From an uncultured Clostridia bacterium (GTDB lineage: Bacteria; Bacillota; Clostridia; Oscillospirales; Oscillospiraceae), in NCBI GenBank assembly GCA_947173485.1, contig CAMWFH010000003.1:124001-188000 (forward strand): DNA of 64,000 bases, read 5' to 3'. The translations under genes and the position numbers were made by a program. The notes under the pieces were generated by a model that saw nothing but the letters and a program-made list of their open reading frames with translations, had not been told where the DNA came from and made no database searches. Positions 26,146-34,150 of the stretch are shown here, in pieces (the stretch's first letter is position 1; each line of letters starts with the position of its first letter).

Positions 26146-27231
26146 TCACCGGTCCATCAGGATCAGGTTCTGGATGTTGTTCCGGTTCGACCCGCTCTGG
26201 AGAAGGTAGATGCTGTAGACCGCGTTGCTGGTCACGTTCAGATAGAGCGAACCAAAGGTCTCGTGGGGCGGGTAGACCCCCAGCCAGGCGGAGTCCAGGG
26301 TCTCGATGTCCAGATAGGCGGGCATGGGGACCAGGTCCGTCTCGGCGTAGAAGAACTGGTAGGTGCCGGGCATGATGCGCTTGAAGGCGCCGATCTCCTT
26401 GTAGCGCAGGTCGCCGTAGACCACCCGGCCATCGCTCATCAGCACGTCCAGGGGACCGCTGTTGTAGGCCAGGTTGCCGATGCGGAAGTTGGACCAGCCG
26501 TTGGTGGGCGGGCAGCAGCTGTCGGGGATCTGGAGGAGATCTAAGCCGCTGGCGGTGTTGATGATGGCGATGGTAGTGGCCGCGCCCACCTGGAAGGGCA
26601 TGGTCTTTTGAATGTAGATATAGCCGTCAGAGCCGGAGACGGTGATGGTCTGGTAGCCGGCCCCCACCCGGCCATAGCCGGTGACAGAGGCGTAGTTCAG
26701 CAGGTTGACGAAGCGGTTGTTGTTGACGAAGATGCGGAAGGCGGGGTAGCCGTAGCCGGCGTTCAGGAAACGCACCTTGGTCGCGCCGGGCCACACCGCG
26801 CCGATGATCCCAGGCAGGACCGAGGTAGTACAGCCGGGGCAGTTCCAGCCGCTCCCATTGCCGGGATAGACGGTGTTGCCGGGGTAGACCGGACCGCCCT
26901 CGCCGGGGTTAGGCAGGGGGATCACCGGCTCCGCGCCGCTGTCGGGGTAGATGGTGTCGCCGGGGTAGACCGGACCGCCCTCGCCGGGGTTAGGCAGGGG
27001 GATCACCGGCTCCGCGCCGCTGTCGGGGTAGATGGTGTCGCCGGGGTAGACCGGACCGCCCTCGCCGGGGTTAGGCAGGGGGATCACCGGCTCCGCGCCG
27101 CTGTCGGGGTAGATGGTGTCGCCGGGGTAGGCCGGACCACCTTCACCTGGGTTGGGCAAGGGGATGACAGGCTCCGCGCCGGTGCGGCCGGCGGGCTGGT
27201 TCGAGTTGGTAGCACGGGTATTCTGTTCCAT
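26146..27231 (-). CDS. DUF4397 protein with four 27-residue Pro/Gly-rich repeats
   Basis: A 361-residue protein. Residues 18-125 hold four near-identical 27-residue units (GAEPVIPLPNPGEGG, then PVYPGDTIYPDS), encoded by an 81-bp DNA repeat. A Cys pair (WNCPGCTT) leads into a DUF4397 domain (about 140-260: ATKVRFLNAGYGYPAFRIFVNN, GYQTITVSGSDG) and a second beta-rich half. DUF4397 domains occur in secreted and cell-surface proteins. No signal peptide is seen at the N-terminus (MEQNTRATNSNQ), so export would need another route, or it may be a spore or envelope protein. It is single, with hairpins on both sides. Confidence 0.82.
   Translation of the reverse strand: MEQNTRATNSNQPAGRTGAEPVIPLPNPGEGGPAYPGDTIYPDSGAEPVIPLPNPGEGGPVYPGDTIYPDSGAEPVIPLPNPGEGGPVYPGDTIYPDSGAEPVIPLPNPGEGGPVYPGNTVYPGNGSGWNCPGCTTSVLPGIIGAVWPGATKVRFLNAGYGYPAFRIFVNNNRFVNLLNYASVTGYGRVGAGYQTITVSGSDGYIYIQKTMPFQVGAATTIAIINTASGLDLLQIPDSCCPPTNGWSNFRIGNLAYNSGPLDVLMSDGRVVYGDLRYKEIGAFKRIMPGTYQFFYAETDLVPMPAYLDIETLDSAWLGVYPPHETFGSLYLNVTSNAVYSIYLLQSGSNRNNIQNLILMDR
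26871..27183. repeat. 81-bp tandem repeat, four copies
   Basis: The motif GTAGACCGGACCGCCCTCGC recurs at 26884, 26965 and 27046, with a variant at 27127, exactly 81 bp apart, encoding the repeats of the DUF4397 protein. Three copies are nearly identical; the outermost (N-terminal) one has diverged, which suggests recent expansion by slippage or recombination. Confidence 0.92.
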
Positions 27232-27324
27232 ATGGTCAGCCGGAACTTAGAGGTTCCGGCATCCTCCTTTCAGACGGTGCTGAGCCATCCTATGCAGCAC
27301 CGGCCCCGGCGGTGCCGGGCAAAA

Positions 27325-27352
27325 GCGAGCCGCCGGTGTCCCGGCGGCTCGC
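27325..27352 (-). terminator. Terminator after the DUF4234 gene
   Basis: A perfect 12-bp stem (GCGAGCCGCCGG / CCGGCGGCTCGC) with loop TGTC, followed on the minus strand by TTTTGCC. Confidence 0.75.
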
Positions 27353-27369
27353 GTGCGTTCTTTATCCGC

Positions 27370-28641
27370 TCACAGACCGTTGACCTGGTTGTAGGCGGCG
27401 CTGAGGGCGTTGGTGTTCTTGATCAGGATGTGCATGGCCACGAAGGGCCCGATGCCGCAGAGGAAGGACCCCAGCAGGCACCAGAGCAGAACGGTGGTAC
27501 CGTTCTCCTGGAAGTTCATCCCGTAACGAGGGGCATTGGCCGCCAGGCGGTTGCCCAGGGAGTAGTACCAGAACCAGGAGTAGATCCCGCAGGTGATCAG
27601 GTTGAGCAGGATGAAGGCCAACAGACCGCTGGTCTTCTGCCCATCCCCGGCGCACAGGACGTTCACGTCCCGGGCGATGGAGTAGATGAAGTACCAGGAG
27701 TAGATGCCGCAGGTGACGATGGTCAGCAGGATGTACATCAGCAGACTCCGGTCGGTCTTCATGCGGCCATAGCCCGCCTGGCCCTGGTAGGCGCCGTTCT
27801 GGTAGTTCTGCTGGTACTGAGCCTGCTGCTGGGCCTGCCGGGCCTGCTGTTGGGCCTGGATGTTGGCCTGGGCAGCGGCGGCTCCGGCGGCGGCAGCGGC
27901 GCCCACCTCACTGGCAGCGCCCTGGACAGAGGCCAGCGCGGCCTTCATCTCGGCGATCATCTGGTCCTTGCTCTTGCCGGCTAGAGGGGCCTCATTCATC
28001 ATATAGCGCCGGACGGCGTAGATCCCGGCCAGGGGCAGGGCCACCCCGATCAGGCAGAGCAGCAGCCCGCCGATGGAGCCTACCACGGTGCCGATGGCAG
28101 CGGCAAAGCTGTTGCCGGCAATGGCCGCGAGAAAGACGACGGGGATGCTGATCACCGTCAGCAGCACACGGGCAGCGGCAGCCGCGCCGGTGCAGAGGAG
28201 GAGGCCGTCGGCGTTCTCCGGCGTCTGCTTGAAGGCGATCAGGAGCAGGCCCGCACCCATAGCGATGTCGGCCACCGCGTTGAGCAGGGAGAGGATGATG
28301 GTGAGCAGTGTCGTGATGACCAGCAGGAAGGGCCCGTGGTAGCGCATGATGTTAAAGATCGTGCCCAGACCGGAGAAGATGGACCCGATGCAGGCCAGGG
28401 CAAAGATCACATCGATCACCGCAAAGGCGATCGCAATGATCTTGATGAGCAGAGGACCGTTGTTCTGCCCGCCGCCGGCGGGGGCGGTGTAGGGCGCGCC
28501 GGTATATGCGTCTCCGGCCGGAGGCGGCGGCATCTGGGGCCCCGGCTGGGGCGGCGGCGTCTGGGTGTTCTGCTGGGCGCCGCAGCCGCCGCAGAACTGC
28601 TGGCCTTCTCTCAGCTCAGCACCACAATTCCAACACTTCAT
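27370..28641 (-). CDS. Zinc-ribbon DUF4234 membrane protein
   Basis: A 423-residue protein. It opens with a zinc ribbon (MKCWNCGAELREGQQFCGGCGAQ; CxxC-x12-CxxC), then a Pro-rich linker, about five membrane helices (residues 65-225), an Ala/Gln-rich region (QAQQQARQAQQQAQYQQNYQ) and a C-terminal DUF4234 domain with two motifs of the form TCGIYSWYF and TCGIYSWFW. Function is unknown; such proteins are frequent in gut Clostridia. ATG 28641 has AAGGGGA upstream; the longer frame to 28776 lacks one and overlaps the DUF2752 gene. It is 13 nt after the DUF2752 gene and is probably co-transcribed. Confidence 0.85.
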   Translation of the reverse strand: MKCWNCGAELREGQQFCGGCGAQQNTQTPPPQPGPQMPPPPAGDAYTGAPYTAPAGGGQNNGPLLIKIIAIAFAVIDVIFALACIGSIFSGLGTIFNIMRYHGPFLLVITTLLTIILSLLNAVADIAMGAGLLLIAFKQTPENADGLLLCTGAAAAARVLLTVISIPVVFLAAIAGNSFAAAIGTVVGSIGGLLLCLIGVALPLAGIYAVRRYMMNEAPLAGKSKDQMIAEMKAALASVQGAASEVGAAAAAGAAAAQANIQAQQQARQAQQQAQYQQNYQNGAYQGQAGYGRMKTDRSLLMYILLTIVTCGIYSWYFIYSIARDVNVLCAGDGQKTSGLLAFILLNLITCGIYSWFWYYSLGNRLAANAPRYGMNFQENGTTVLLWCLLGSFLCGIGPFVAMHILIKNTNALSAAYNQVNGL

Positions 28642-28654
28642 AGATTTCCCCTTT

Positions 28655-29050
28655 CTATTTCGGCCCGCCCTTGCCCAGGAGCAAACGGAAGAACAGCCCC
28701 TTGGCAGGCTCGAACGCCACGATGGTATCATCCGGCGAGAGAAGGCGGGCAAGATAAACGATGATGAACAGCACACACACCAGGACCATCCCCCACCGGA
28801 ACAGCCGCTCCGGCAGCCGCCGCCGGAACAGCAGCAACGCCGCCGCCGGGACCGGCAGCCAGAAAAGGGGGTGGTAGTAGGCGGCGGCGGAGAGGTCCAG
28901 CCGCGCCAGAGCCAGCCAGGCCCGGCTCATCCCGCAGCCGGCGCAGGAGACGCCGGTGAGGAAGCGGATGGGGCAGGTGACGCCTAAGCCCTCCAGGACG
29001 ACATAAAAAAGGACGATCCCTGCCAGAGCCTGGATATCGTTTTTTTTCAT
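28655..29050 (-). CDS. DUF2752 membrane protein
   Basis: A 131-residue protein with three or four membrane helices. The family signature is CPIRFLTGVSCAGCGMSRAW (residues about 23-42), a Cys-Pro then CxxCGMSRA in which conserved cysteines sit at the membrane surface. Function unknown. Its promoter is 46 nt upstream of ATG 29050. It is followed directly by the zinc-ribbon DUF4234 gene, a pairing often seen in Clostridia in my recollection. Confidence 0.85.
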   Translation of the reverse strand: MKKNDIQALAGIVLFYVVLEGLGVTCPIRFLTGVSCAGCGMSRAWLALARLDLSAAAYYHPLFWLPVPAAALLLFRRRLPERLFRWGMVLVCVLFIIVYLARLLSPDDTIVAFEPAKGLFFRLLLGKGGPK

Positions 29051-29095
29051 CGGGATATCCGGCCTTTCCGGGGCAGCGCCCCAAAACTCCCGTCT

Positions 29096-29124
29096 ATGAT
29101 ACCACATACCGCCAGTTTTTTCAA
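29096..29124 (-). promoter_or_regulatory. Promoter of the DUF2752-DUF4234 pair
   Basis: Leftward TTGAAA (29119-29124), 17 nt, TATCAT (29096-29101). Confidence 0.7.
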
Positions 29125-29132
29125 GGCAAAAA

Positions 29133-29161
29133 TCGACATTCCTCGGCACTTGGAGTATTTT
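29133..29161 (+). promoter_or_regulatory. Candidate yfcC promoter
   Basis: TCGACA (29133-29138), 17 nt, TATTTT (29156-29161), back to back with the DUF2752 promoter. Confidence 0.45.
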
Positions 29162-29240
29162 CCTGGTATGGCGGCGGCGGCAGAGGGGAAGATAGCCCCG
29201 ATAGCTCCCCGACAAAAGGGGGAGCGCAGGGAGGGAACGT

Positions 29241-30602
29241 ATGAAAAAATTCAGGATACCCACGTCCTATACCATCCTGTTCGTGCTGCTGCTCCTGGTG
29301 GCCGCCGCCACCTGGCTGGTGCCCGCGGGGGAGTATGACATGGTGGAGGGAGAGCCTGCCGCCGGGTCCTATCACCGGGTGGACCCCAGCCCCCAGGGGG
29401 TGGGCGCGGTGATCGAGGCCCCCTTCGCCGGGTTCTATGATGCGGTGGATGTGGCGATGTTCATCCTGATGGTGGGCGGCTTTTTAGGCGTGGTCATGAA
29501 GACGGAGGCCATCGACGCGGGGGTGGCCCATGTGATCCGCCGGCTGGACGGCCGGGAGCGGCTGCTGATCCCGATCTTGATGCTCTTCTTCGGCCTGGGC
29601 GGCACCTCCTTCGGGATGTGGGAGGAGACCATGGCCTTCTATCCCCTGCTGATCCCGGTCTTTCTGGCCGCCGGTTACGATGCCCTGGTGGGCATCGCGG
29701 TGATCCTTCTGGGGGCCGGGGTGGGAGTGATGTGTTCCACGGTCAACCCCTTCGCCACCGGCATCGCCGCCGGGTTCGCCGGCATCTCCCTGGGGGAGGG
29801 GCTCCTCCTCCGGCTGGTGATGCTGGTCCTGTTCGAGGCCGCCGCCATCTGGTTCGTCATGCGCTACGCCGCTAAGATCAAAAAAAGAGCCGCCCCCACT
29901 GGGACCGGCCCGGCGGAGCGCCCTGACGCGCCGCCGCTGACGGGAAAGCGGAAGGTGGTGTTGGTGCTGTTCACTCTGGTGTTCCTGGTGATGATCTACA
30001 GCGTGATCCCCTTCGATGACCTGGGGCTGCCCCTGCCCGCCCTAGGGTGGTGGTTCTCGGAGCTGAGCGGCCTGTTCCTGGTGGGCGGCCTGGCGATCGG
30101 CCTCTTTTACGGCATGGGGGAGGAGGACACCATCGGGGCTTTCGTCGCCGGAGCGGCGGACCTGATCGGCGTGGCTTTCATCATCGGCATCAGCCGGGGG
30201 ATCACGGTGCTGATGAATGACGGGCGCATCACAGGCACCATCCTCCACTGGGGGGAGACGGCCCTTACCGGCGCGGGGCATATGGCCTTCGTGGCCCTGG
30301 TCTACCTGATCTATCTGCCCCTCAGCGTCCTGATCCCCTCCTCCTCCGGGCTGGCGACCTTGTCCATCCCGATCTTGGCCCCCCTGGGGGACTTTGCCGC
30401 CGTGGGGAAGGACCTGATCGTAACGGCTTTCCAGTCCGCCAACGGGCTGGTGAACATGGTCACCCCCACGGCGGCGGTGGTCATGGGGGCCCTGACGGTG
30501 GGACGCGTGTCCTACCCCCGCTGGCTGCGGTTCGTCTGGAAGCCGCTGCTGGCGTATCTGGTGCTGACGCTGGTACTGCTGGCGGTCGCGGCAGTCCTAT
30601 AA
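29241..30602 (+). CDS. YfcC-family transporter (DcuC/arginine-ornithine antiporter-like)
   Basis: A 453-residue protein with about 12 membrane helices, of the YfcC / C4-dicarboxylate anaerobic carrier group (COG1288). Landmarks: the N-terminal PTSYTILFVLLLLVAAATWLVPAGEYD, then GGTSFGMWEETMAFYPLLIPVF, CSTVNPFATGIAAG, and the C-terminal LIPSSSGLATLSIPILAPLGD followed by NMVTPTAAVVMG. Members move dicarboxylates or basic amino acids; the substrate is not shown, and no peptidase or catabolic gene adjoins it. GGGAGG precedes ATG 29241. Confidence 0.9.
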   Translation: MKKFRIPTSYTILFVLLLLVAAATWLVPAGEYDMVEGEPAAGSYHRVDPSPQGVGAVIEAPFAGFYDAVDVAMFILMVGGFLGVVMKTEAIDAGVAHVIRRLDGRERLLIPILMLFFGLGGTSFGMWEETMAFYPLLIPVFLAAGYDALVGIAVILLGAGVGVMCSTVNPFATGIAAGFAGISLGEGLLLRLVMLVLFEAAAIWFVMRYAAKIKKRAAPTGTGPAERPDAPPLTGKRKVVLVLFTLVFLVMIYSVIPFDDLGLPLPALGWWFSELSGLFLVGGLAIGLFYGMGEEDTIGAFVAGAADLIGVAFIIGISRGITVLMNDGRITGTILHWGETALTGAGHMAFVALVYLIYLPLSVLIPSSSGLATLSIPILAPLGDFAAVGKDLIVTAFQSANGLVNMVTPTAAVVMGALTVGRVSYPRWLRFVWKPLLAYLVLTLVLLAVAAVL

Positions 30603-30620
30603 AAAATAGAGAAACGCGGC

Positions 30621-30646
30621 GGGGGCGGCCTGATATGGCCGCCCCC
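30621..30646. terminator. Hairpin between yfcC and bofA
   Basis: Perfect 10-bp stem GGGGGCGGCC / GGCCGCCCCC with a 6-nt loop between convergent genes. T-rich sequence follows on the minus side, about 10 nt away. Confidence 0.5.
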
Positions 30647-30745
30647 AGACGTGACGATCGATCGGATGATGGACTTGACGATCTTGCCGGGACCTGCGAA
30701 AATACATAGGACAGCGCCGGAGATGCGCGCCTGGGCCCTGGGGCA

Positions 30746-31012
30746 TTATGTAAAGAGCCACTGGGTCAGCAGCAGCAGTCCCAGCCCGGGGACCCCCAAC
30801 ACCCCGATCACCAGGGCGTTGAGGACGTTGACCCCCAGGCTGAGGCCCGTGAGGGGCGCGGCCACGTTCAGCAGTAGCAGCGCCCCGAAGCCCAGGAGGG
30901 TGTTGGCCAGCACCTTCATCACCAGGCGCACGGGCGAGGAGAACACCCGTAGCACGGTGACCACCAGGAACAGGGCCAGCAGGGCCAGGGCCAGCTTCTC
31001 GGTCAGATCCAT
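30746..31012 (-). CDS. bofA: BofA-family pro-sigma-K processing inhibitor
   Basis: An 88-residue membrane protein with the BofA pattern: two N-terminal hydrophobic helices, then ANTLLGFGALLLLNVAAPLTG and LSLGVNVLNALVIGVLGVPGLGLLLL. In Bacillus BofA holds the SpoIVFB protease inactive in the forespore outer membrane and so delays sigma-K activation; its presence argues for a sporulating lineage. The start overlaps the end of the DUF2508 gene by 10 nt, as in the yaaL-bofA pair of Bacillus, so translation is probably coupled. Confidence 0.87.
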   Translation of the reverse strand: MDLTEKLALALLALFLVVTVLRVFSSPVRLVMKVLANTLLGFGALLLLNVAAPLTGLSLGVNVLNALVIGVLGVPGLGLLLLTQWLFT

Positions 31013-31263
31013 TGCTTCTTGCCCCCCGCCATGGCGGCGACAGCCTCCCTGCTCTCCTCCGCCTTGATGCGCCGGAGCAGGTAGTTGATCCGGGACTGGT
31101 GGGCGCGGATCTCATAGATGCTGGATTCCACCAGGTCCGGGTCCAGGGCGTCGTTGAAGGCCGCCTGGGCGTGGCTGAGGTCGCCCTTGGCCCGCTGGAG
31201 GCTGTCCATCAGCTCCAGGAGGGCGGGTGAAGCGTTCCTTTGTACGAGGTCGATGTGTCGCAT
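31003..31263 (-). CDS. DUF2508 (YaaL-like) protein
   Basis: An 86-residue helical protein with the DUF2508 pattern: ELMDSLQRAKGDLSHAQAAFND, then ALDPDLVESSIYEIRAHQSRINYLLRRIKAEE. Function unknown; in Bacillus yaaL lies between recR and bofA. Here bofA follows with a 10-nt overlap, and tadA, which neighbours dnaX-recR-yaaL-bofA in Bacillus, lies just upstream on the other strand. Start ATG 31263 follows GGAGGAT. Confidence 0.85.
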   Translation of the reverse strand: MRHIDLVQRNASPALLELMDSLQRAKGDLSHAQAAFNDALDPDLVESSIYEIRAHQSRINYLLRRIKAEESREAVAAMAGGKKQWI

Positions 31264-31274
31264 AGGTCGTATCC

Positions 31275-31326
31275 TCCAAACTGTTGATATCCTTTGATGT
31301 TACCAGTGTACTAGCAGTTTGGACAA
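31275..31326 (-). promoter_or_regulatory. Candidate yaaL-bofA promoter with inverted repeat
   Basis: Leftward TTGTCC (31321-31326), 18 nt, TAACAT (31297-31302). A perfect 9-bp inverted repeat, TCCAAACTG (31275-31283) and CAGTTTGGA (31315-31323), brackets the -10 region and might be an operator or an RNA stem. Confidence 0.4.
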
Positions 31327-31375
31327 ATATACCAACTTCTAAAAGGCCCGGCAGTAAAAAAGGAGGAGATGCCCG

Positions 31376-31858
31376 ATGGCGGCCACAGATCATGAGGGAT
31401 ATATGCGCCGCGCCCTGGCCCTGGCGGAGGAGGCCGGGGCAGCGGGGGAGGTGCCGGTGGGGTGCGTGATCGTCCGGGACGGGGAGGTCCTGGGCTGGGG
31501 CCGCAACCGCCGGGAGGAGCGGCAGAGCGCCCTCTCCCACGCGGAGATCGAGGCCATCGCCATGGCCAACCGGGCCCTGGGGTCCTGGCGGCTGGAGGGA
31601 TGCAGCCTGTATGTCACCCTGGAGCCCTGCCCCATGTGCGCCGGCGCCATTCTGAACGCCCGCGTGAACCGGGTGTACTACGGCGCCAGGGATGCCGTCA
31701 TGGGGGCCTGCGGCGGGGTGCTGAACCTGTTCATGGAGGACTTCCCCCAGTGTCCGGCCCTGGTGGGAGGGATCCTGGCGGAGGAATGCGGGGCGGTCCT
31801 GTCGGATTTTTTCCAAAAGTTGAGAAAAAAGGGAGGCCCGCCGGCCGGCGGTCTGTGA
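31376..31858 (+). CDS. tadA: TadA: tRNA-specific adenosine deaminase
   Basis: A 160-residue zinc deaminase that turns A34 of tRNA-Arg(ACG) into inosine. The catalytic motifs are HAEIEAI (zinc His and proton-shuttle Glu) and PCPMCAGAI (two zinc Cys). NxxxxxxDPTAHAE is altered to NRREERQSALSHAE, which is within family variation. AGGAGG lies nine nt before ATG 31376. It is divergent from yaaL-bofA and followed by an AT-rich stretch and a long hairpin. Confidence 0.93.
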   Translation: MAATDHEGYMRRALALAEEAGAAGEVPVGCVIVRDGEVLGWGRNRREERQSALSHAEIEAIAMANRALGSWRLEGCSLYVTLEPCPMCAGAILNARVNRVYYGARDAVMGACGGVLNLFMEDFPQCPALVGGILAEECGAVLSDFFQKLRKKGGPPAGGL

Positions 31859-31980
31859 GAATTTATGTCAACTCGATGATTTAATACTTTTTTAACAACT
31901 TGTGCTGTTTTTTTTAATACCGAAGTCGTAGTATAGTTCTTGCAAGAGACAATAACTTCTTTTCATCCAATCTTCCAAAA

Positions 31981-32020
31981 CACAGAGAGGGGAACGGCCA
32001 CCGCCGTTCCCCTCTCTGTG
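31981..32020. terminator. 18-bp perfect hairpin after tadA
   Basis: The stem runs 31981-31998 and 32003-32020 with the 4-nt loop CACC. A TTTT run follows only on the minus strand, although the nearest gene end (tadA) is on the plus strand. The 120 nt before it (31860-31980) are AT-rich with no gene I can support. Confidence 0.6.
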
Positions 32021-32036
32021 TCCGCCCGATCTCCGC

Positions 32037-32065
32037 TTGCATATCCGGGGAAAGGGTGGTATATT
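32037..32065 (+). promoter_or_regulatory. Promoter of the PH-domain gene
   Basis: TTGCAT (32037-32042), 17 nt, TATATT (32060-32065). Confidence 0.65.
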
Positions 32066-32106
32066 GACAGCAGAAAGGCCGACTGTCGAATAAGGAGGGT
32101 ATGAGC

Positions 32107-32532
32107 ATGAAGAGCTCCATCGAATATCTGTGGAAGGACCGCAAGCGCTTTTTAGGGATGCCCCTGTCCTTCACCCGCTACCGCCTCAGCGAGGACCGGC
32201 TGTTCTGCGAGACCGGGTTTCTGAGCCTCAAGTCTGAGGAGGTGCTGCTCTACCGGGTGCAGGACCTGCGGCTGACCATGGGCCCGAGCCAGCGCATCTT
32301 CGGGGTGGGGACCGTATGCGTGATGTCCTCGGATAAGACCGCGCCCCATCTGGACCTAAAGAACGTCAAGGACCCCCGGCGGGTCAAGGAGCTGATCCAC
32401 CAGCAGGTGGAGGCCTCCAAGGACCGGCGGCGTATGCGGGCGACCGAGCTGCTGGGCGGCGAGGACGGCCCGTGTGACCACCATACAGAATACGCGCTGG
32501 AAGGGGACCTGTACGAGCTGGAGGAGGACTGA
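32107..32532 (+). CDS. PH domain-containing protein (bPH_2/YdbT-like)
   Basis: A 141-residue cytoplasmic protein. The core is a bacterial PH domain: YRLSEDRLFCETGFLSLKSEEVLLYRVQDLRLTMGPSQRIFGVGTV, then DLKNVKDPRRVKELIHQQVEA as the closing helix. Unlike YdbT it has no membrane anchor. Function unknown. The ATG at 32107 was preferred to the in-frame ATG at 32101, since AAGGAGG lies 8 nt before the former and 2 before the latter. It is a single gene with its own promoter and terminator. Confidence 0.83.
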   Translation: MKSSIEYLWKDRKRFLGMPLSFTRYRLSEDRLFCETGFLSLKSEEVLLYRVQDLRLTMGPSQRIFGVGTVCVMSSDKTAPHLDLKNVKDPRRVKELIHQQVEASKDRRRMRATELLGGEDGPCDHHTEYALEGDLYELEED

Positions 32533-32563
32533 GCGCCTCCGCCGGCGGCCCCTTGGACGCACG

Positions 32564-32596
32564 AAGGCGGCAGGGAAACGATCCCTGCCGCCTTTT
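32564..32596. terminator. Terminator between the PH-domain gene and asnS
   Basis: Perfect 13-bp stem AAGGCGGCAGGGA / TCCCTGCCGCCTT with a 5-nt loop and TTTT on the plus side, serving the PH-domain gene and probably also convergent asnS. Confidence 0.85.
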
Positions 32597-32649
32597 GACT
32601 GTCCTTTTTCCTGCCCCCCTTATGGGACAGGGGCCGGCGCTCTCGCGCC

Positions 32650-34044
32650 TTAGAAGTCCGCGCTGCCCACGGTGCGGGGGTGGGGCAGCACGTCCCGGAT
32701 GTTGCCGATACCGGTGAGGTACATGACCATCCGCTCGAAGCCCAGACCGTAGCCGGCGTGCTTACAGCCGCCGTAGCGGCGCAGGTCGCAGTACCACCAG
32801 TAGTCCTCGGTCCGCATCCCAAGTTCCCGGATACGCGATTCCAGCACGTCCAGCCGCTCCTCACGCTGGCTGCCGCCGATGATCTCCCCGATGCCGGGGA
32901 CCAGGCAGTCCATGGCCGCCACAGTCCGGCCGTCGTCGTTGAGACGCATATAGAAGGCCTTGATCTCCTTGGGGTAATCGGTGACGAACACAGGGCGCTT
33001 GAAGACCTGCTCGGTGAGGTAGCGCTCATGCTCGGTCTGGAGGTCGCTGCCCCAGTCCACCTTATAGTCGAACTGGTCGTTGTGCTGCCTCAGGATCTCC
33101 ACCGCCTCGGTGTAGGTCACCCGGCCAAAGGCGGAGGCGGCCACATGCTCCAGCCGCTCCTTCAGGCCCTTGTCCATGAAGGAGTTGAAGAAGGCGATCT
33201 CATCGGGGCACTTCTCCATCACGGTGGTGATGATGTGCTTGATCATGGCCTCGGCCACCTCCATGTTCCCCTCCAGGTCACAGAAGGCCATCTCCGGCTC
33301 GATCATCCAGAACTCGGCGGCATGGCGGGCGGTGTTGGAGTTCTCCGCCCGGAAGGTGGGGCCGAAGGTGTACACGTCGCCGAAGGCCATGGCGAAGTTC
33401 TCCGCGTTCAGCTGGCCGGAGACGGTCAGGTTGGCGCTCTTGCCGAAGAAGTCCTGGCTGAAGTCGATGGCACCGTCCTCCTTCCGGGGCAGGTCTTCCA
33501 GGTCCAGGGTGGTCACCCGGAACATCTCTCCGGCCCCCTCGCAGTCGGAGGCGGTGATGATGGGGGTGTGGACATAGACGAACCCCCGGTCCTGGAAAAA
33601 GGTGTGGATGGCGTGGGCCGCCACGGAGCGGACCCGGAAGGCGGCGGAGAACAGGTTGGTCCTGGGCCGCAGGTGGGCGATGGTCCGCAGGTACTCCACG
33701 GTGTGCCGCTTCTTTTGCAGGGGGTAGTCCGGGGTGGAGGGGCCCTCCACCACGATCTCCGCCGCCTGGAGCTCCACCGGCTGCTTGGCCGCCGGGGTGA
33801 GCACCAGCTGCCCTCGGACAGAGAGGGCCGCGCCCACGTTCTGTCCCACGATCTCCTTATAGTTGGCCAGAGTGTCGGCATTCATGACGACTTGCAGGTT
33901 GCGGAAGCAGGAGCCGTCGTTGAGCTCGATGAAGCCGAAGGTCTTCATGTTGCGGATGGTCCGGGCCCAGCCGCTGACGAACACCTCCTGGCCCCCCAGG
34001 GCCTCCATATCCGCGAATACCGCGGCGATCTTAGTCCGTTTCAT
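32650..34044 (-). CDS. asnS: AsnS: asparaginyl-tRNA synthetase
   Basis: A 464-residue class II synthetase. The N-terminal OB-fold (residues 1-110) begins [33 protein letters not shown]. The catalytic domain has motif 1 near [24 protein letters not shown], motif 2 [23 protein letters not shown] and motif 3 [13 protein letters not shown]. AsnRS, not AspRS, is indicated by the [10 protein letters not shown] segment. The start ATG 34044 has AGGA ten nt upstream, and a GTG two codons earlier is too close to it. The leader is only about 30 nt, too short for a T-box. Confidence 0.94.
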   Translation of the reverse strand: MKRTKIAAVFADMEALGGQEVFVSGWARTIRNMKTFGFIELNDGSCFRNLQVVMNADTLANYKEIVGQNVGAALSVRGQLVLTPAAKQPVELQAAEIVVEGPSTPDYPLQKKRHTVEYLRTIAHLRPRTNLFSAAFRVRSVAAHAIHTFFQDRGFVYVHTPIITASDCEGAGEMFRVTTLDLEDLPRKEDGAIDFSQDFFGKSANLTVSGQLNAENFAMAFGDVYTFGPTFRAENSNTARHAAEFWMIEPEMAFCDLEGNMEVAEAMIKHIITTVMEKCPDEIAFFNSFMDKGLKERLEHVAASAFGRVTYTEAVEILRQHNDQFDYKVDWGSDLQTEHERYLTEQVFKRPVFVTDYPKEIKAFYMRLNDDGRTVAAMDCLVPGIGEIIGGSQREERLDVLESRIRELGMRTEDYWWYCDLRRYGGCKHAGYGLGFERMVMYLTGIGNIRDVLPHPRTVGSADF

Positions 34045-34078
34045 ATGCACTACATCCTTTATCCAAAAATTTTCGCTT

Positions 34079-34107
34079 ATTATAGCACCATTTTCCCGGT
34101 TTTACAA
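34079..34107 (-). promoter_or_regulatory. asnS promoter
   Basis: Leftward TTGTAA (34102-34107), 17 nt, TATAAT (34079-34084) with TGC extension. Confidence 0.8.
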
Positions 34108-34150
34108 GTGTGAGATCTCCCGCTGGGCAAAAAAACGCCCGCAGGGGCCC

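Noticed and set aside
26871..27183. Possible CRISPR array because of regular 81-bp periodicity
   Set aside because: The repeats are contiguous and in-frame within a coding sequence, with no unique spacers and no cas genes.
26608..27984. 458-residue plus-strand frame over the DUF4397 and DUF4234 genes
   Set aside because: Its repeated VDGVAGVDRTALAGVRQGDH units are the antisense reading of the 81-bp repeat.
34045..34107. Possible T-box riboswitch before asnS
   Set aside because: The leader between promoter and start is only about 30 nt; a T-box needs about 150 nt or more and no specifier or antiterminator is present.
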